From positions 33,278,902-33,342,901 of the forward strand of contig NC_067199.1 in NCBI RefSeq assembly GCF_000699445.3: DNA of 64,000 bases, given 5' to 3'. This DNA is from Schistosoma haematobium. Its lineage: Eukaryota > Platyhelminthes > Trematoda > Strigeidida > Schistosomatidae. Shown one piece after another: positions 1 to 12,289 of the stretch (positions within the stretch are counted from its first letter, which is position 1; each line of letters opens with the position of its first letter). The position numbers and the translations under genes were made by a program. The notes beneath the pieces were generated by a model, which was given only the letters and a program-made list of their open reading frames with translations, was not told where the DNA came from and did not search any database.

Positions 1-1363
1 TAGTACTAAGTATTAGATTATAACTGACATTCTTGGCAATATTTTTACTTACTTTTATATAAATTCAATTTGCTTAGTAGTTTCAGTTCCTTTTTAATCA
101 TTTCCTTTGTTCATTGTTTATAACCTTACTCTGGACTAGATTCACTTTTTTAAATTGTGAATCAGTATTAGTACTTGCATTCGCTAACTTTCCTGTTCAG
201 CACGAACAGTCCAGTAGTATCATTAGTCTATATACAAAAAATTTAAGCTCAACGACGACTGCATGGAATTATACTTTTTGATTGACTTCTTTGATAGTCA
301 TTTGGAAAAGCGGCAAACAAAAGTTAACTTTATGCTAGATAGTATATATCGTTAATGTGTATTGACCTCCAAAGACCAACAGGAATCATATAATGTAGAG
401 TAGGATTCAGTTGAATCAGGTTTTTCGGTTTGTATTGTCTAATGTAAAGAGGTTTCTCATTGATGAATATATGCTTTCACTAGATAAGGAAGTTTTAATG
501 TTATTTTTTGTATTCAAACTGTCTTTTAGTATAGATGCATATTTGGTATACTAATGCTACAAAAATAATCGTTTAAATATATATGTCGAATGTATTTTGC
601 GCTAAATTTAGGGGAAAAACTAAATCCAATAAAATAGTTCACTATGAAAATAACATTACTGATGACAAAAAAATTTCTGTATGCCGATAAACGATAAATT
701 ACTTGAGAATTCCAAGGAAGTGTAATCGATGCATCTACCATTTCTTTATATTATATGTTGCCGCTTTCGTGTAATTCTAACATCTTCCGCTTCATCCTAT
801 TCAATACTGGACTGAATAAAGCTGAGCTTTGGTATATTTTAGTGTTTGAACTACTGTTTTTTTTATTCAGTTTGTTCTGTGCTATGTTGCATTAGTTACT
901 TTTAGCATAAATTCGTATTCATCAACTTCGTAGCTGGTAAACTTTCATCGATTTTTTGTCACTGAATTTATTAGATCTCCTATCTGTTAGTATGTAAATT
1001 ACTTCTCTAAACCAAAATGTCTTGACCCCACTTCAGGGACTGTATATATGCACTTAAAAAAGAGAATTTTCAATGACAATTAATAATAAATTTCATGGTT
1101 TTTCTTTATTGTTCGTTGTCAGGTGAATATAACTGAGTTAAAAGTTAAAAAAAATAGTTCCATAAATGTATATAAATGTTACGTTGAGGAGATCGTGTCA
1201 TGTATGGCGCTGTGCTATGTTGTAACAAATGTGGTAGTGTGAACCTGCCGACGTTTTTTTTATTCGACGTACTACATTTTCCTCGTTTGCTTATCATACA
1301 TACATGTGAAAGTAACATGTATGTGTGTTGTCTGATTAAATTAACATAGGTTGTTCATGTCTT

Positions 1364-1397
<34 letters not shown>

Positions 1398-2120
1398 ACT
1401 TGCTGTTTGCATGTGTCCGAAATTAGTTTACAAGCTGATTGCCCATGCTAATTATTTAAATATGATTTCTAAGCGTTAAATTAGTGTTTGTTATTAACAA
1501 TCGAGTGTCTTTTTACCGCCGTCTGTCAATGTTCTAGTATTTTGTATAACCATTTACACCAAAACGCTATTTAGAAAAACTCAATAGTTGTGATTTCCAT
1601 TTCGATCATTATTTTTTTAAAACCGTCTCTCGTTTTCTCTTATGTATTTGTGTGTTTGTTTGTCTGGTTATGTACATAGGAATGCTGTGGTAGCCTTATA
1701 GTACAAACCTATTTACTACTGATTAATTTTTTTCACTCAGTAGTCAGTTATATCTTTTTTTATTAGAAGAATTTTACAGAAAGTTTCCGTCTATTGTAGT
1801 ATTGTTCATAATTATATATATGGTGGCAGCAGTATTTGGTTTCACTTCATTAAAATGTCACATACACGCATAGAGCTTCATTTTTCTATGAATCGTAATT
1901 GTATGTATGGAATAACATATGCTTTAACTGTAAACTTGGTCTGTAGATCCATTTCACTCCGTGTTCATCATTACAGTAGAGAAACAAATAATACTTGTTC
2001 ATCATAATTATGAATTTGGTGTTGGATTGTGGTGAACGCAAACTTGGTGGGGATAACCAATTTATTGTTTAATGCAAATTAGTGTCTTTGTAGAATATGA
2101 AAACCATGTATTAAATACAT
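1..2120. other. T-rich non-coding stretch
   Basis: No exon or known domain is recognisable on either strand. The + strand is visibly T-rich, with many runs of five or more T, and short open frames translate to low-complexity hydrophobic strings. A (TA)n run lies at about 1367-1395. This could be intergenic DNA, an intron, or the 3' UTR of an upstream gene read on +. Confidence 0.5.
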
Positions 2121-2320
2121 TATTTGCACATCTTGCATCACTTGTATCCTACAAATTTCATCATCCCTAATTCCTGTTTTCATTACGATTTTTCTCTATT
2201 TACATTCCTGTTGACTTCAATTCGATCTTTTCATTCTTCTGCTATCAGGAATTCCACTTCTGATTGGTGTTGCATACTACTGATATCTTTTAACATAAGT
2301 AGCATGCACCACAGGTTACG
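2121..2320 (+). repeat. CR1-like 3'-end repeat fragment
   Basis: About 190 bp resembling the segments at 8835-9010 and 61990-62185, and the reverse of 21605-21780. Shared marks are a pyrimidine-rich block, then a TACTAC tract, then the end motif AGTAGCATGCACCACA (AGTAGCGCGCACCACA at 8994). I read it as the 3' UTR of a 5'-truncated CR1-like non-LTR element. No coding part remains here. Class assignment rests on similarity to longer copies in the window. Confidence 0.5.
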
Positions 2321-5045
2321 ATCGAATTCTCTCGTCATAATGTGGTATCTGTTAGCAAACATTGTAATTATTTAACCTATGCTATACTATCATCATGTGA
2401 AATTAGTAATTATGAACAGTGTAGTGAAATATCCGCTTTCATAGTAGGATGTCTCTATTAATGGTCCCTACTGATATTTGAAAATTTTAGTTGATATAAA
2501 AGTGACCGTGATTAGTTGGATTCATGTTCAGCTTCCTAAAAATTTTCAATTTAACTAAATCCTTTTGGAGTGTTGTAGTTATCAGTATTTGTAAAGTAGA
2601 CTTATTTGAGTCATATATGTACATGTTTAATGATGTTTTCTAATTTTTTTATATACTGTGTATTATCTTGCTATCTTGGACTAAATGCTCGATTTCTTTA
2701 CTTCAAGTAGAACAGAATACTGCATCCTGTGTGTCATTATTTACAATGATATACACAGAAGCTTTTGGTAATCATCCGTTGTGCACAACTACATATAATA
2801 ATTTATCATTAATTAAAAGTTTGTCGCGTTACAAGTAACTCATGGTTATACTATTTTGGTTAAATAGTTTATTTATAAATTATAATCCTAATTTATTGTT
2901 TGTTGTATTCATAACCTCGCTCGGCCAGTGGTTCTGTTTTTAATAATCTATTTATTTGCTTGGGATTTGAGGTCTGTCCTGTGAGCTTAGTAGTAGTCAA
3001 TTTAACTAATTCGGTGGTTTGTTTTTTCTCTTTGTCGAATTATAAACCAGGAAGTATTGATGAGCCGTTTTGTCCTGGTATGAGATTTCTTAGCACTGTG
3101 CATCCATGACTTAACTAGGAATCAATCCCTTGTTGTTATACTTATGAAGTTCGTGTTAGTGTAATGATAATTCTTTTTTTCAATAAATAATTTGTTATAC
3201 ATTTTAAATTTTTCTTTGTTTCTAATCTGAATAATGCCTACTGATTTTTTTCTTTAAATTTTTTAGTATCATATCAAGGTTATTGCGGAATTCCACTATT
3301 CAGTTTTCATATATCGTCGAATACACTTTCTTCATGACTGGACGGTCGCTAATTAGACTTAGTTTGTGTATTTGTGTATGTGTATACATAAAGCTTTAAT
3401 CATAGTATTTGTATAATTTCTTTTATAGAATCCTATATTACCTTCTCTCTCTCTCCCTCTTTGTAGTGTGACTATTCAAATTCAGTTTGTTTATTTTCGG
3501 AAATTACTCAAAATGACACTGCAAAATTTCATGCCAAAATTAATTGATTAAACAAGAAAATAGATAATTAGTGCTCATTGTTCTTTTTTTCTTGTTTACT
3601 TCTTCCCATTATTAGTATCTGTTTGTGTATATCTACTTATGTATGGCGTATATATAAACTTTAATAATGTTTTAATGTGTGTGCACGGGTTTCATTGTAC
3701 TTCTGCTATCAAATTTTTTTAAACTTCAAAAATGCAATTGATTATTTTTATTTGTTTATGGATAACTTCTGTTTTCTCATTTTTCATTTGACATGATGAT
3801 TCTTGTAGATTTTCGAAAAGTGTCATTATGACTAACTCTTCGTTCATTCATGTATAGGTGTGTAGCTTCTTCTTTCCTGTTTTTTTTCGAAAAAAATGAA
3901 ACACTCAACTTCATTTTATTTCTCTCTTGTTTCGGTTTTGTCTTCTCTAATAATTGACCATTTTGAAGTAACAACATCAGTGTCATCGTAGATTCGTATT
4001 GAATGTTTTGGTTTTTTCGTTTGTTGAGCGGAGAAACTATCTTCATGAATGTGTACTCTAAGCTGAGGATAATTTTGAATTGCATATAATTAGTTATTGT
4101 TGTTATCATATTTTCTGTACAAAATTATCTTTTTTCGGAGTTTTCCTTGATTTTCGTAAATTAGAGATCTTCAAAGGGAAAAGTGTTCATCAGTTTGTCA
4201 TTAACTGTTTTATTTATTCACTTACTATACTTGAAGTTGTTTTTTAAATCTTGGTTATTGTTGTCTTGTAGTTCTCTTTTAACAGAGTTGTTTGTGTTAT
4301 TTTAAATGCTGGTGCTAATAACTTATATTGTCAAGTCTATTATTTGTTTCTGTGTGGTAATCAATCACATTAACTTTTTCTTTTTGGCTTTTCTTTCTCG
4401 TATATTTTATGTTCTTACGTGTATGTGGTTGTTGATACGATTCAGTGCGCTTATCTACTTTTTTTTCGAGGTTTTTACCAGTGTTATTATTTCTGTCTCC
4501 CTTCTGCTCTTATCTTTTCGATTCATGTATTTTTACAAAGAATATTTCTCGCTGACAATCAAGATGAAGTGTTAATAAAACTATAAATGCTAGTGATTAG
4601 CATCTTGTATTATTAAAATCCGTGTTTTTTTTCTTTCTCGTGTTGGTGATTAACAAATAAAATTATGCGATTGTTAGTTCATTTCTGATAATCAATAATT
4701 TCATAATGTGTTTGGTTGCTCCTGCTTTTATTTTTTTTCATTCGATTGTTAAATGCGAGTTAATGTTATGCTTTACGATCACCTACTCTGATTCCTGATT
4801 ATTAACGATTAAGATATTTTCCTAATATAATACACTGAATTTATGTAAACTTGATAGATTAGATAATTAACATGCATAACTCTTCAACAATAATCCTCAA
4901 TGCAATAGAAAACAGAGGGAAGTTAGGCAGACAAAAAAGAAGCTTGTTGTTCAAGAAATCAAGTTTCTAATGGAATTAGTCAGCATATCGAATAATTTGC
5001 AATGATTTTGGAGCATAGTAAATTTAACAGGCTAAACGCAAGAAC
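2321..5045. other. Non-coding, T-rich, no gene seen
   Basis: No supportable exon. The + strand stays strongly T-rich to about 4750, with a CT-rich run at 3444-3463. The longest frame (4306-4575) is a hydrophobic string typical of T-rich DNA, not a recognisable membrane protein. It contains one degenerate hammerhead-type repeat piece, listed separately. Confidence 0.5.
3050..3115 (-). repeat. Degenerate hammerhead-type repeat piece
   Basis: Read on the minus strand this matches the hammerhead half of the composite repeats at 60335, 61080 and 22300: a CTAAGAA core variant, a CTCATACC..GGAC hairpin-like arm, and ACAAAACGGC where GACGAAAC would be expected. The essential GAAA is changed to AAAA, so self-cleavage is unlikely. 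No tRNA-like head is visible in this copy. Confidence 0.5.
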
Positions 5046-5450
5046 TGTTGGGGAGACCCAGAAAATTCCTCGAAAATAGCCCACATGTGTCCTGAAAACG
5101 CTGGGAAACATTTTATTCAATCAGCATTTATTAGAAGCTTCTCAGAAACATCTAGAAAATTAAGAGTCACGTGTTACATTTCTGATTAGATTATTGTTTA
5201 CCCTGCTACTATGTTTAGTAGGGTTCTAGAACTTTCCAGAAGTCCAAGACAATCTGATATGTTATAAATACACTCGATTTTCTGTACATAAGCTAACATC
5301 GGAGTAAAGCGTTCTTCCCGTATTACGCGCCTTTTCTCCCGTGTTCAAGTTGTAGTGTGGAGTTAGCCTGGAATTATTAGAAGAGCTTGGAAAACCGATT
5401 CAAACGTTCAGTCAGAAGATTTATCAAGAACAACCTATCAAATAACAACA
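5046..5450 (+). mobile_element. Candidate solo LTR, about 405 bp
   Basis: The segment starts TGTTGGGGAG and ends TAACAACA, giving TGTTG/CAACA inverted termini as in LTRs. It contains its own promoter-like block (heat-shock element plus TATA box), followed by a more GC-rich stretch that could be R/U5. No flanking target duplication is evident, and no gag or pol lies beside it, so a solo LTR is the best reading. A host promoter that happens to have these termini is the alternative. Confidence 0.45.
5224..5270 (+). promoter_or_regulatory. Perfect heat-shock element with TATA box
   Basis: TTCTAGAACTTTCCAGAA at 5224-5241 fits TTCnnGAAnnTTCnnGAA exactly, i.e. four alternating HSF1 pentamers. TATAAATA follows at 5263-5270, so transcription would be expected to start near 5295. 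Looser GAA/TTC arrays lie upstream at 5061-5073 and 5134-5147. Placed in the candidate LTR, it suggests heat-inducible transcription towards +. HSF binding is inference from the consensus. Confidence 0.6.
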
Positions 5451-8118
5451 AAGGTGTTCGCGAAAATATCGAATGGAAAAATGTCATCATAATTGCTTTT
5501 ATCTGTAGGAGCTATAGTTTATTAATGAAAAATTAGGTAATTTAGTCATCATAGCAACTGACGTATACATGTCAATACATAGTTTTGTACTGAACAATTC
5601 CTTTTATGTAAAAAATCAAACTAAATTGATTGGGTACTACAAATTATTTGATAGGATCTAAGCAAACAGACCTAGTTTGATTCACATACAATAAATCAAC
5701 TAAGGACTGTAGTAGACTGTCGTACAATTAATTTTTAAAAAATTTAGGGTGTGGCAATCTTATTCTTTCTCAATAATTCCTTTTTGTAATAATACACTTA
5801 TCTCATTCAAATTCCCATTGTTCGAAAAATCTCTGTTACTCCTCGGAAGTTTCACTTTCTGGGGATCTCATCATTCCTGAACTTTAAATATTCTATTAGT
5901 ACAGTCTGGATAGACTTTTCCAAGATTTGTTTCATCAGTAATGATCCGAAACGCATGGAAGACAGCATTCCATTCGTGTTTTGCAAACAAAGGATGTTGA
6001 TAGTTGTCTTGGTATTGCATGATTCTCGTAGTTGTCATAGCCCTCCCCGAACTGCGTTATCCACTTGGCGGGCACATTGTCTTCATGGACAGTCCTAAAT
6101 ATTCATGAATTCTAAGTTTTCCTCCGCGTAGTTTTTTGACGGGTCACGATTGTCTTTTTCTGTATGTAGGTAACGTTGGGGTGTTAAAATATTCAATCTA
6201 ACATAGTAGAGCATGTATATCAATATTTACAGTTTCCAACATGTATTTGAACGGCAACCTAATTTTTTCAGGTTGGACGGCTGTGCACTGAAGGCATTTC
6301 ACAAAGCGATTATCATGATAAGTTGACCATAAGTTATACATAAGGCGTCAGGTGCATACTGAATTTGTCAACTTTCCTATGGAAGAGATTTCCTCACCAT
6401 TAAAACGTGATATTTCAAATGTTTTCATCGGACTAATAAAACAGACTTGTAACAAACTATGCTTAAACTGGTTACTGTATGTCCGATACTTTCCAACTGT
6501 GTTACAAACAAACTATACTTCATTTATCTCCATCAACTATTCTAAGAAAATTAGATATACTGAGATATGAAGGACGGTTAAAAAAATTGAGTTTACTTCT
6601 TGAGAATCTTTATCCATGTTGATCGTAATGTGAAAATATCACGAAAGTATGAAATCATTATTATGATTCACAATAATAATGGAAAAAGCAAGCTGTTGGA
6701 AAAATTCAGTTGTCGTCCAGTCTATTGAGTTACTTAACTGTTATAATAAAAGTCTGATCAATTTCTAAAAGCTAATAGAAGAGGTTTTATTTAGTTTTTC
6801 TATTTTTCATTAGAATTGGGATAACTACTTACATTGTAAGGATATAATAAGATGTTGATTTATACGGATCTTTGCAAAAATGCTAACCATGACATGCAAC
6901 TTTGTAATGACTTTACATTTATAATTTCCCACATTAATGAATAATTAGAAAAATGACATTAAGACAAAGAATAACATATATGGAGTTAAATGGATCGATT
7001 TCATGTAATATCGTGAAAGTTGACTCAGACAAAATAGATATGGATAAAGCAAATAGTACCATACTCTTATATTCATCACAATAAAGGTGTATTAACACAA
7101 GCTAAACTATCAACTTCAGTTCTTGGTGCACTCGAAAAGTTTTATTTATTTTGATCCAAGAACTTCAGTATTACTTTCTAATTATGAATATAGATTGGGT
7201 TTTTCATGATTTTTTAAAATGTTATCTATGGTGTTTAGAATCTTTTTTTATATGATGAATTTAGTTTAGGTAGACAGGTATCTAGATCAACATCATAAGC
7301 TGAGGTATTTTGTACATAACATGCCATTGTTTCTTTTGACAATTATTGACTGAAATCAAAGCAAAGTAGTGTAATCCACAAAATGTATACACCACACTAT
7401 GCCATTGGTCTATCAAGTTGATAAGTATTGACTTGAATAGTGCTAGTTATTTGGTAGTTGACTTTATAAAAAAAGATTATGAAATACTAAAGAACAGAGC
7501 TGGTGTATATAAAGTCGACATTAATATTATTTCGATCGCTTAATATCTTGTTCAGGCTCTGGATTTTATCATTGCTCGTATATGGTTATATCACAATAAA
7601 TAATATGAAATTACGGAGCACTGCTGGTGAGATTATGAATTCGCTCTGTTTTCATGACTTTCATTACGTCTACTCACTACACTGACCGTTAGAAATCGTA
7701 GAAAATATAGATTGGTTCATTCGGTGTACAAAATCCTTAGATTCGTTGATGTAACTGAGTTATTCATAGAGTAATGCGTTTGTAAATATTCACATTTTAT
7801 ACTTTTCATATTTTCACTATACAACTTAATAGACCCAAATAGCTTTGTTCATATTTTTTGCTACTATTTATTTTATTGTCCTATTATATAATGACTTATT
7901 CAATCCAACACCTAATTGTTCTGTTAACAGTCTCTTTACATACTAAAGATGTGTGTAATTCGTAATCTTTTTCTCATACAATACAGTACACTGATGTTAT
8001 AATAAACTTATTTTTCCCTGTTCAATTGTTATATATTTTGCTTCGAGCAATTTCACTATTTTAAGGAAATGAAGTCTTTCCTCATTTAGAAGTTATTCAT
8101 TATGACCTTGACTACTTT
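5451..8118. other. Non-coding upstream region of NDUFAF1
   Basis: No exon, repeat family or RNA gene could be supported. AT-rich with scattered short frames. It may hold the NDUFAF1 promoter and a non-coding first exon, but no convincing element marks them. Confidence 0.4.
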
Positions 8119-8129
8119 ATTTCTTTTAG
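8119..8129 (+). promoter_or_regulatory. Splice acceptor before first NDUFAF1 coding exon
   Basis: ATTTCTTTTAG is a good pyrimidine-tract acceptor 21 bases before the ATG at 8151. It implies either an upstream non-coding exon or spliced-leader trans-splicing, which is known in schistosomes. The sequence alone cannot separate the two. Confidence 0.45.
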
Positions 8130-8150
8130 GTATTACTGTTATTTTACAAA

Positions 8151-8426
8151 ATGAAAAGTTTGTTAACTACGCGATTGACTATTCTTCCAATTTCCTTAAC
8201 AGCCAGACATGGTGTTTCTCTACATACACAGTCAAATGCATTATATACTACTAGATCTCGTCGTTTATTTAGTCGTTTAATGAATGTACGGTATGTGGAA
8301 GAACTGGAAGCTAAACTGCCAGGTCCTATATATTTATTAGTAAAATGGTGGTTTAAAATAAGACCTTTTAAAGTAGAACTAGCAGATCTTCATCGTCGTA
8401 TTCTACGTAATAAAGAAGGATTTGAT
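8151..8426 (+). CDS. NDUFAF1 (CIA30) probable first coding exon
   Basis: The frame opens with an Arg/Ser/Thr/Leu-rich, acid-free first ~40 residues (starts MKSLLTTRLTILPISLTA), as expected of a mitochondrial presequence. A Trp/Lys-rich segment follows (KLPGPIYLLVKWWFKIRPF). The exon can end at GAT|GTACGT (donor at 8427), leaving phase 0, which is exactly the phase needed by the exon at 16195. The intron would be 7.8 kb. If the donor is not used, the frame continues six codons to a stop at 8445-8447 that overlaps an AATAAA, giving a 98-residue protein. Assignment to NDUFAF1 is inference from phase, order and targeting-like sequence; this divergent N-terminal region is not itself recognisable. 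An independent small mitochondrial gene is the main alternative. Confidence 0.5.
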
Positions 8427-8659
8427 GTACGTCCACTTATTTTGTAATAAATTTCAATGTTAAGAGATGTTACATAATTATTTAAAAGTAGTATAATAAT
8501 AGTTTTACTGCAAAATGCTCATTTTTATTGTGAATTTCATCATCAGAGTTTATTTTGAACAAAAGCCAATATTTAAATAGCATCTTGCAAGTGTTAATTA
8601 ATCTGTTGTTGCTATTCATGTATCATTGCATTTTCGTTGACTTTTATCAGTTTAAGTTT

Positions 8660-9020
8660 TTACCGTATTATTGATTGATATCGTGTCCGATGATGTTGAT
8701 AGATAAGGTTGATACTGACAAATTTGTTGACAGTGCAGTGAACGAGAACACCAGTGTGTACAATGAAACGTAGTTGAATACAAAATTACAGAATCTTTTA
8801 GTGAAATCCAAGAACCATACAGGAAATATTTTATTTGCAAGATGTCAACCAATTGTCTCAGACTTGGCTGTTCCTTTGCTTCCACACCAATCACTCTCTG
8901 TTCTCTTTCTCTTTTATTTTATCTTCTTAACCTTCTGCTTCCATGCATTCCACTTTCGACTGGTGATACATACTACGTATATCTGTCACAACCAGTAGCG
9001 CGCACCACAATAACGACAAC
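8660..9020 (+). repeat. CR1-like 3'-end repeat fragment
   Basis: Clearest copy of the family also seen at 2121, 21605 (minus) and 61990. It includes AACCAATTGTCTCAGACTTGG, a long CT-rich block, and the end motif GTAGCGCGCACCACA. A short frame through it is a repeat-derived peptide rather than a gene. It lies in the first NDUFAF1 intron, in sense orientation. Confidence 0.5.
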
Positions 9021-9431
9021 TTAAATACATTGGTGCTTAAGTTACTTTGATCTAGAATTTCAAAATTATCGTACTTCTCAAGTTCATATCCGTTTCAGAC
9101 AATATCACGTAATCTATGTTATCATTATTTATAGTTGTTTTTTGTTGAACGATGGTGATGATGATGACAGTTTTGTCATTAATTCGTATTCAGTAATTTT
9201 TGAATATATGTATTTTGTTTATCCTATGGAAAGTAGACGCAACCTGAATGTTATGTATACAATTTATACCCTTTTATCAATCCTATGAATATACAAGTAA
9301 TATTGACACATTCTTTCAAATCATTTATAACATTAACAGAAACTTATCAATATAAAAAAATTGACACGAAAACATATAAATATTTGAAAAGACAAGTAGT
9401 AACCATTGTTCATTTTAGTTAAATAAGTCGA
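9021..9431. other. Intron, nothing recognised
   Basis: AT-rich intronic DNA between two retroelement fragments. No exon or repeat family identified. Confidence 0.4.
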
Positions 9432-9650
9432 TTAAACTTTTGCTTTCTTGGTTTGATCATCCCTAGCTTTTTGGCAACTTACTCTTACACCAGACAACAT
9501 CGCCCATCGAGGTAGGCGGTGGTTGGGCATGGGTAACATATGTTTGAACCACTTCAGTTGATGAAAACTTACTACCTCATCAATCAGTTTTCCATTTCTA
9601 TCTAGTACTCTATTACTGGCGTTGTTTATTTTCGTCATTGACTTCCTAAC
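9432..9650 (-). mobile_element. CR1-like RT C-terminal fragment
   Basis: The minus-strand frame contains a run reading LPMPNHRLPRWAMLSGVRV followed by KARDDQTKKA. This is the characteristic region after the reverse transcriptase in the CR1-like elements of this window; the copy at 58130 has CWKKARSGQTKTW. Only about 70 codons remain: the RT core and the element's 3' UTR are both missing. Intronic and antisense to NDUFAF1. Confidence 0.6.
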
Positions 9651-10084
9651 ACCTTAGTAATATCAATTTGCACATATTTTTTTTAAAGTTTTGTTTCGCC
9701 TTCGTTTATTAACAGTATTATCATCATTACTATTATCATGATTATTACCGTTATTATTTAAGTTACCATCGTTTTGAAGAAGTGAATAAAGAAACTATAG
9801 AACATTAGTACTTATTGCTTAGCGAATTAAGTGATATATTATGAAAGTGGAATCCAGGATACAATAGTTTTATGGTACTTTTCTCCATATATTCCATATT
9901 GTAGACTTTTTCTGAAATTATTAGTTATCATAGAAGCTCGGAAAACTTAACACTACCAAAAGCACCCAGCTTGGCTACAAATTTTCGTCATATTTGTGTC
10001 TATTCTGTACTAGTTAGAGTTTAAGAAAGGAAGGATTTCCAAAGTTCACTAACCGTATGAAAAAAATTTCTAATGAGGTTTGTG
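9651..10084. other. Intron, nothing recognised
   Basis: AT-rich DNA with a short run of ATT/ATC trinucleotides near 9715-9760. No coding or repeat assignment. Confidence 0.4.
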
Positions 10085-10131
10085 TGGCGCATATGTATTT
10101 GGTGCCTCTTTGTACCAATATCTATGTGTTG

Positions 10132-10160
<29 letters not shown>
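10085..10160 (+). repeat. Non-LTR element 3' tail with (AAAT)n
   Basis: The sequence reads GGCGCATATGTATTTGGTGC, then TTTGTACCAATATCTATGTG, and ends in an (AAAT)n tail at 10132-10160. The same 3' end, with the variant GCATAAATATTTGGTGCC, closes the repeat copies at 50333-50378 (+) and 56070-56618 (minus). A short AT-rich tandem tail is what target-primed retrotransposition leaves. Only the tail is present here. Confidence 0.55.
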
Positions 10161-10162
<2 letters not shown>

Positions 10163-11029
10163 AATGAAAAAAATACTGTTGTGGAGCTAGTGGATATATT
10201 GTTTTTAGTATACAAATTGATTGGGAAGTTATCATTTCACTTTTTTCAATCACAATCACTTTACTGGATATTGTAAATGGGAACACATACATATATGCAT
10301 TTTATCAAAAAAGAAATAACTAACTGTATGATATGTACGATCTTTAATCCTTTAAGTTTTGTCATGACAACTCGCGTTATTCACATTTCTGTCTTCAATT
10401 TATTGACGAACGAGGGTGTTTGTATTGATGTGAATATCCAGATTAAAATAGGAATAAAACAGTGATGTACTTCATCATTATTCCATCTACATGACGATTT
10501 GGACATGTTCCCTGAAGATGATTATGTTGAAAAATTTTACTTATCATTTTCTGATATAACTCATACTTTTATTATTATCAACAGTGTTTATGATTGTGAA
10601 GTGTTGGTGAAGATTTGTCGTTCAGCTAGATTCCTTTAATGATGTTGTATCCATTGTGTTGGATGGCTTATTTGCAAAGCTTTCATTGTCATTTCGGGTG
10701 GTGTTGTCGTCATATACTTCAGATAGGAATATTTCTGATTGTTTATTACTATTAAATGAATGTACACATTGCTTATTTCAGTACGTTCTATAAAACAATA
10801 TCTTATCTATAAATTTGTTACATTTACGAAAGAATTTAATGGATGTGAAGTGCATCTTAATGATTTCCCTTGATACTTACAGTGTTTGTTTTGCTTGGCT
10901 CAAAAATAAGCTTATTAAAACAATTTATCGTATATTAACCCCAGTCAATCTTCCAATCAGTAGTAAGTATTCACTTTATATCATACTTTAACTATTTTCT
11001 TTGTATTGTTAGATGTTAAAAAAAGGTTG
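10161..11029. other. Intron, nothing recognised
   Basis: AT-rich intronic DNA without exon or repeat signature that I can name. Confidence 0.4.
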
Positions 11030-11475
11030 TAGAGTTAAGCGTAACCACTGCCTACCACAACGGATGATGTTTACTAGTGTAGATATATGTTGAAAGGAAG
11101 CTAGTAGTGGTCAAATCAAGGTATGATATCAATACATAAATCCAATGACTTGAACTGAGTTATGTAGATGGATAAAGACCAGTTGGTTGAGGTCCATAAA
11201 CAGTGACTTTTAGCTCTAAGTGAAATGGCCTAAAATCGTTTACAATGGCTCAGATGCGTCCACTCTTTATATTCCTCTCGATCTTCATTTCCAGTATTCC
11301 ATCATACCATGTCTTTTCTCTTTGTTCTCTCGAACCATATTCTCAATGTTCAATCTTTCAGATTATCACTGTTACTACATTCCTTATATTATACATCTTG
11401 CTATTTTTACCTCGTTTTTCTAATATGGTATGATAACTTGGGCCAGTACACATCGCTGCCAGTCTTCACGTTGAT
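11030..11475 (+). mobile_element. CR1-like 3' fragment, 5'-truncated
   Basis: Conceptual translation of the start shows remnants of the RT C-terminal region (ICWKEASSGQIKVW), then a non-coding tail with AATGGCTCAGATGCGTCCAC, a CT-rich block, and GTATGATAACTTGGGCCAGT near 11430. The same order is present at 58130-58600. Stops and shifts interrupt the frame. It sits in sense within the first NDUFAF1 intron. Confidence 0.6.
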
Positions 11476-11893
11476 AATGAACAACTTCTACTGTCAAGTG
11501 AATTATTCGTGCTTAATCATCTGTTGCTGTTTTTCACTTGCCTTAATTAGTTATCGCATTACTTAGATCATTGTTTATATTTCATTATTTGTTTTGATAT
11601 ACCCATCTCTTTCTTTGTGTCTCTCCAACTCTCCATGTTGAGTGTATCTGTGTGTTTTGATTTTTTTGCTCAGAATAAAGTGATTCCAAATAGAGGATAT
11701 ATACATCATTGAAGAGAGAAGTATATCCATAGAGGGGTTGCCTTTTGTTTGTCTCCCTTTTTCTCTATTCCGTTCTTCTCTTAGGTTTCTTCCTCCTACT
11801 GACCATTAAGTGAACAATCAATATTGAAAAAAAGTAGGACTAACAAACAAAATTCGAATATGAGCCAGTTTTCGCAGCTGTTCGTTGTTTCTG

Positions 11894-11950
<57 letters not shown>

Positions 11951-12289
11951 GTATGGTTATGGGTAAGTAAGTAACAATAGAGAAACGATAGAAAGAAAAC
12001 AAGAGAGAGTTGGAGGAGCAATATTTAGCTTATACAATACAATGAAAACATGAAAAACAAAGTGATTTTGTAGTTTCATCTTACTAGAGATCAATAGTGG
12101 CTATTCCCAAGGTACTTACTGTATGTAAGATTTGTGTATAAATAATGACTAGAATCGGTTTTTAGAAGATTTAATCATATAAATATGTATACATATGTGC
12201 ATGATCCATTTTTATTAGTTATTTGAATCTTCCCATCAATGTTTTGTACTGCTATTGAATATGTGCCTTGATGTTGCCGTGAAGTCAAA
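11476..12289. other. Intron with (ATT)n array
   Basis: Apart from the trinucleotide array at 11895-11950, no exon or repeat family is recognised. Confidence 0.4.
11895..11950. repeat. (ATT)n microsatellite
   Basis: About 18 uninterrupted ATT units. It explains the poly-isoleucine frame read on the minus strand, which is not a protein. Confidence 0.95.

Noticed and set aside
4306..4575. An 89-codon hydrophobic frame that looks like a small membrane protein.
   Set aside because: T-rich DNA gives Phe/Leu/Ile-rich frames by chance; no splice context, family motif or repeat of this pattern elsewhere supports it.
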